A DNA stretch of 64,000 bases from Saccharina japonica (lineage: Eukaryota; Sar; Phaeophyceae; Laminariales; Laminariaceae): the NCBI GenBank assembly GCA_008828725.1, contig MEHQ01001115.1:78673-142672 (forward strand). The letters are read 5' to 3'. This document shows positions 62,084 to 64,000 of the stretch, in pieces. The notes beneath the pieces are model-generated. The model made no database searches and was not told the origin of the DNA. It saw only the letters and a list, made by a program, of their open reading frames with translations. Numbering within the stretch: position 1 is the stretch's first letter; every line of letters begins with the position of its first letter. The position numbers and the translations under genes are program-made.

Positions 62084-64000
62084 CCATTTACAGTGCACTG
62101 TCAATAATCAGCCATTGCTTCTGTAAGGCGTACGGTGGAAGTCGCCCTTGCACCTAGGTCCTACAGTCCGTACGATCGAATCCAGCATGCTGTTTTTTGT
62201 TCGGGGAAATTATTTATGCATACAACTCTTAATTGCCAGCCGGCCCATCTGGGTAGGTGGCCGAATACGTGGGGCATCGTTTATTCCCGGGTAGTGCTAG
62301 ACATTTGTTCCCAAGTAGTTTTGGGAAACAAACCTTATCGGTTGAATGACGGCAAAAAAAGCAAAAAGGTTGTTTTTCCTGAAGTAAAAATATTGCGAAA
62401 TCCCAATCAGAAAAAATAGTCAAACTCGAATTCAAAATGGCACCATAGGTATGATACAATCCATCGACCATGCTCTGTCGGCATGGCAGTAAACACAAGA
62501 CCCTGTACGCTTGTAAATTATGGATGTACGATGTATTGATCGCGTAATAATGTTGTTGTGAATGTTTTTGACAATCCACCCTTATTTGTAGCAATTGACC
62601 GAGACGTTCATATGCAGTGATTGTCATATTTGTTTCAGAGCGTCACTATAATCGAAATACTCGGCCTATACGATACAATTGTTTTCAAGAAAAACAAAAT
62701 TACTTGATCCTATTGTGCTAATTCTGAGGGGGCGTTGTTGATAAGGATTGGTGGTGTCATGCTCTGATTCAAGTTTTTGTGACGTGATGACCGAGTAGAG
62801 ACGATGATAGAAGGGAATCGAAGAGCGCTGGGATCGTTGCTTGAGCTTGTAAGCAAGCTTCTTCTTCGATATGGAAAGACCTCTTGTTATTAGTTAACCT
62901 CTGAAGATGTAGACTAGGTGAGAGACAAAAGCCTGGATGACGAAGGGAAGAATGAGAAGTGAGCTAAGGAGGGGGGGGGGAGGGTGCGAGAGCCTCTTCC
63001 AGGGTCTCGGGCCCTCTTCTCCAACGGCCCGTAAGTCGGGTTGTTACAAACCCCCGCCAATAATAGAATTCCGTTACTCTGCTAGATCTACTTCTCTAAG
63101 TCTACTGTCTGTCCGCTTGAGGGAATGTTTTCATATAAGAACATTCCTATATGCTTTATGAGAACTTCTCTAATTATTATCGGGAGTTCCGACATTAAGG
63201 AACGTTCTAGTGGTTTAGAACGTTCTTCTAGGCCTGACTGGCCTACCAAAGAGAACACGCGAACAATCTTTGCGGTGTCCCATCTATAGCTTTAAGGCAC
63301 CACATCACATTAGCCCACCCTGAATAGTCGTATATGCAGACCACACGATGGTCAATGGATGATAACAAAGTTCATCCTAAAAGACCGAGAGAGGGGGGTC
63401 GAAGATGCGGCTATTCAAAACAATCACAAATGAGGCTATAGATTCTCCCACACCTCGTAGTGAGGCCTAAGCATCACGGATAGGGTATTTTTCCACTATT
63501 AATAGGCATTTATCGTTTTTTTGCCCTAGGAAAAATAATGATCATGTCATGGGATATGACCCTTCGCACAAAGCTTTTGTTGGGGCATACCCCATAGTGT
63601 TGGAGATTTCGATCTTGTTGATACAACATCGAGAATAATAGCGCAGACAAAGCGAGATCTAAACTTTCGGAAGTTCGAGAAAACCGACATTCGTCATCGG
63701 TATATCGATCCCGATATCCAACTACCCCGCTCACCCAGCTTGCCAGATTGCGTATCAACCATTGAATCAGTCATATTCGCAGCAGCTACGAGTAGCTGCC
63801 GGTTTTTCAACAAGTTCATAAACACCATACCTGGTAGGTGGTTAACTTCTTAAGAACTGGTCCTGCATATTTGGGGACGAACTATTTGGAATTACGTACG
63901 TAGTGTGGGGTCGTTCTGCAGAGTTATGAATGGGTGAAGGCCCCATCGCAGCTCGGTCCAAGAAAAAAAGAGAACTGGTCCCACGTATTAGGGGACAGAC
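62084..64000. other. No supportable gene
   Basis: Open frames at 62135-62419 (plus), 62229-62627 (minus) and 63510-63758 (minus) have no recognisable domain. Short palindromes such as GAACGTTCTAGTGG...TAGAACGTTC occur near 63200. A direct repeat of AACTGGTCC...TATTNGGGGAC at about 63856 and 63974 hints at further repeat DNA beyond the window. Confidence 0.4.

Overview
The window looks like nuclear DNA of a eukaryote, most likely a brown alga of the Ectocarpus type. Three things point there: many short phase-consistent exons in introns of roughly 0.3-1.8 kb, one 24-residue leucine-rich repeat (LRR) per exon (an arrangement I recall, unchecked, for Ectocarpus LRR families), and a LINE-type reverse transcriptase of a kind I associate with that genome. 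The species is an inference; there are no operons, and a 543-base assembly gap lies at 12272-12814.

Left part (1-15.8 kb): mobile-element debris with little secure coding. It holds a decayed transposase-like gene with a 23-copy CAG tract (1335-3571), a hAT-like MITE with an 8-bp target duplication (4200-4746), an inverted-repeat element (4843-5468), a polyadenylated tRNA-like retroposon (7156-7263), a repeat pair with simple-sequence tails, a short dispersed repeat family around 11-14.4 kb, and a truncated, frameshifted LINE reverse transcriptase running into the gap.

Main part (15.8-61.4 kb): a very large imperfect inverted duplication. The left arm (about 15830-37455) and the right arm (about 41060-61405) can be matched by eye at many anchors and are separated by a spacer of about 3.6 kb. 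Each arm carries one copy of the same split gene, the two running toward each other: a plus-strand gene (ATG 16191) and a minus-strand gene (ATG 59966). I reconstructed 21 exons in each. A signal-peptide exon is followed by two tandem modules of ten exons: two N-terminal cap exons, five single-LRR exons, two C-terminal cap exons and one four-cysteine EGF-like exon. Every exon has the same length in the two genes. Modules enter and leave in phase 1 and LRR exons in phase 2, so both are symmetric units that can be duplicated or exchanged without a frameshift. The predicted products are secreted or cell-surface LRR proteins of about 468 residues plus an uncertain C-terminus. Recognition of partners or microbes is a reasonable guess, not shown by the sequence.

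The copies have diverged in informative ways. Cap exons show that the two-module gene existed before the inverted duplication, while LRR2 and LRR4 group differently, as expected after exon-scale conversion. The minus gene has lost a GT splice donor in module A. MITEs of about 247 bp and a 1.1-kb terminal-inverted-repeat element entered single copies after the duplication.

Right edge (61.4-64 kb): a 151-bp palindromic MITE and no gene I can support.
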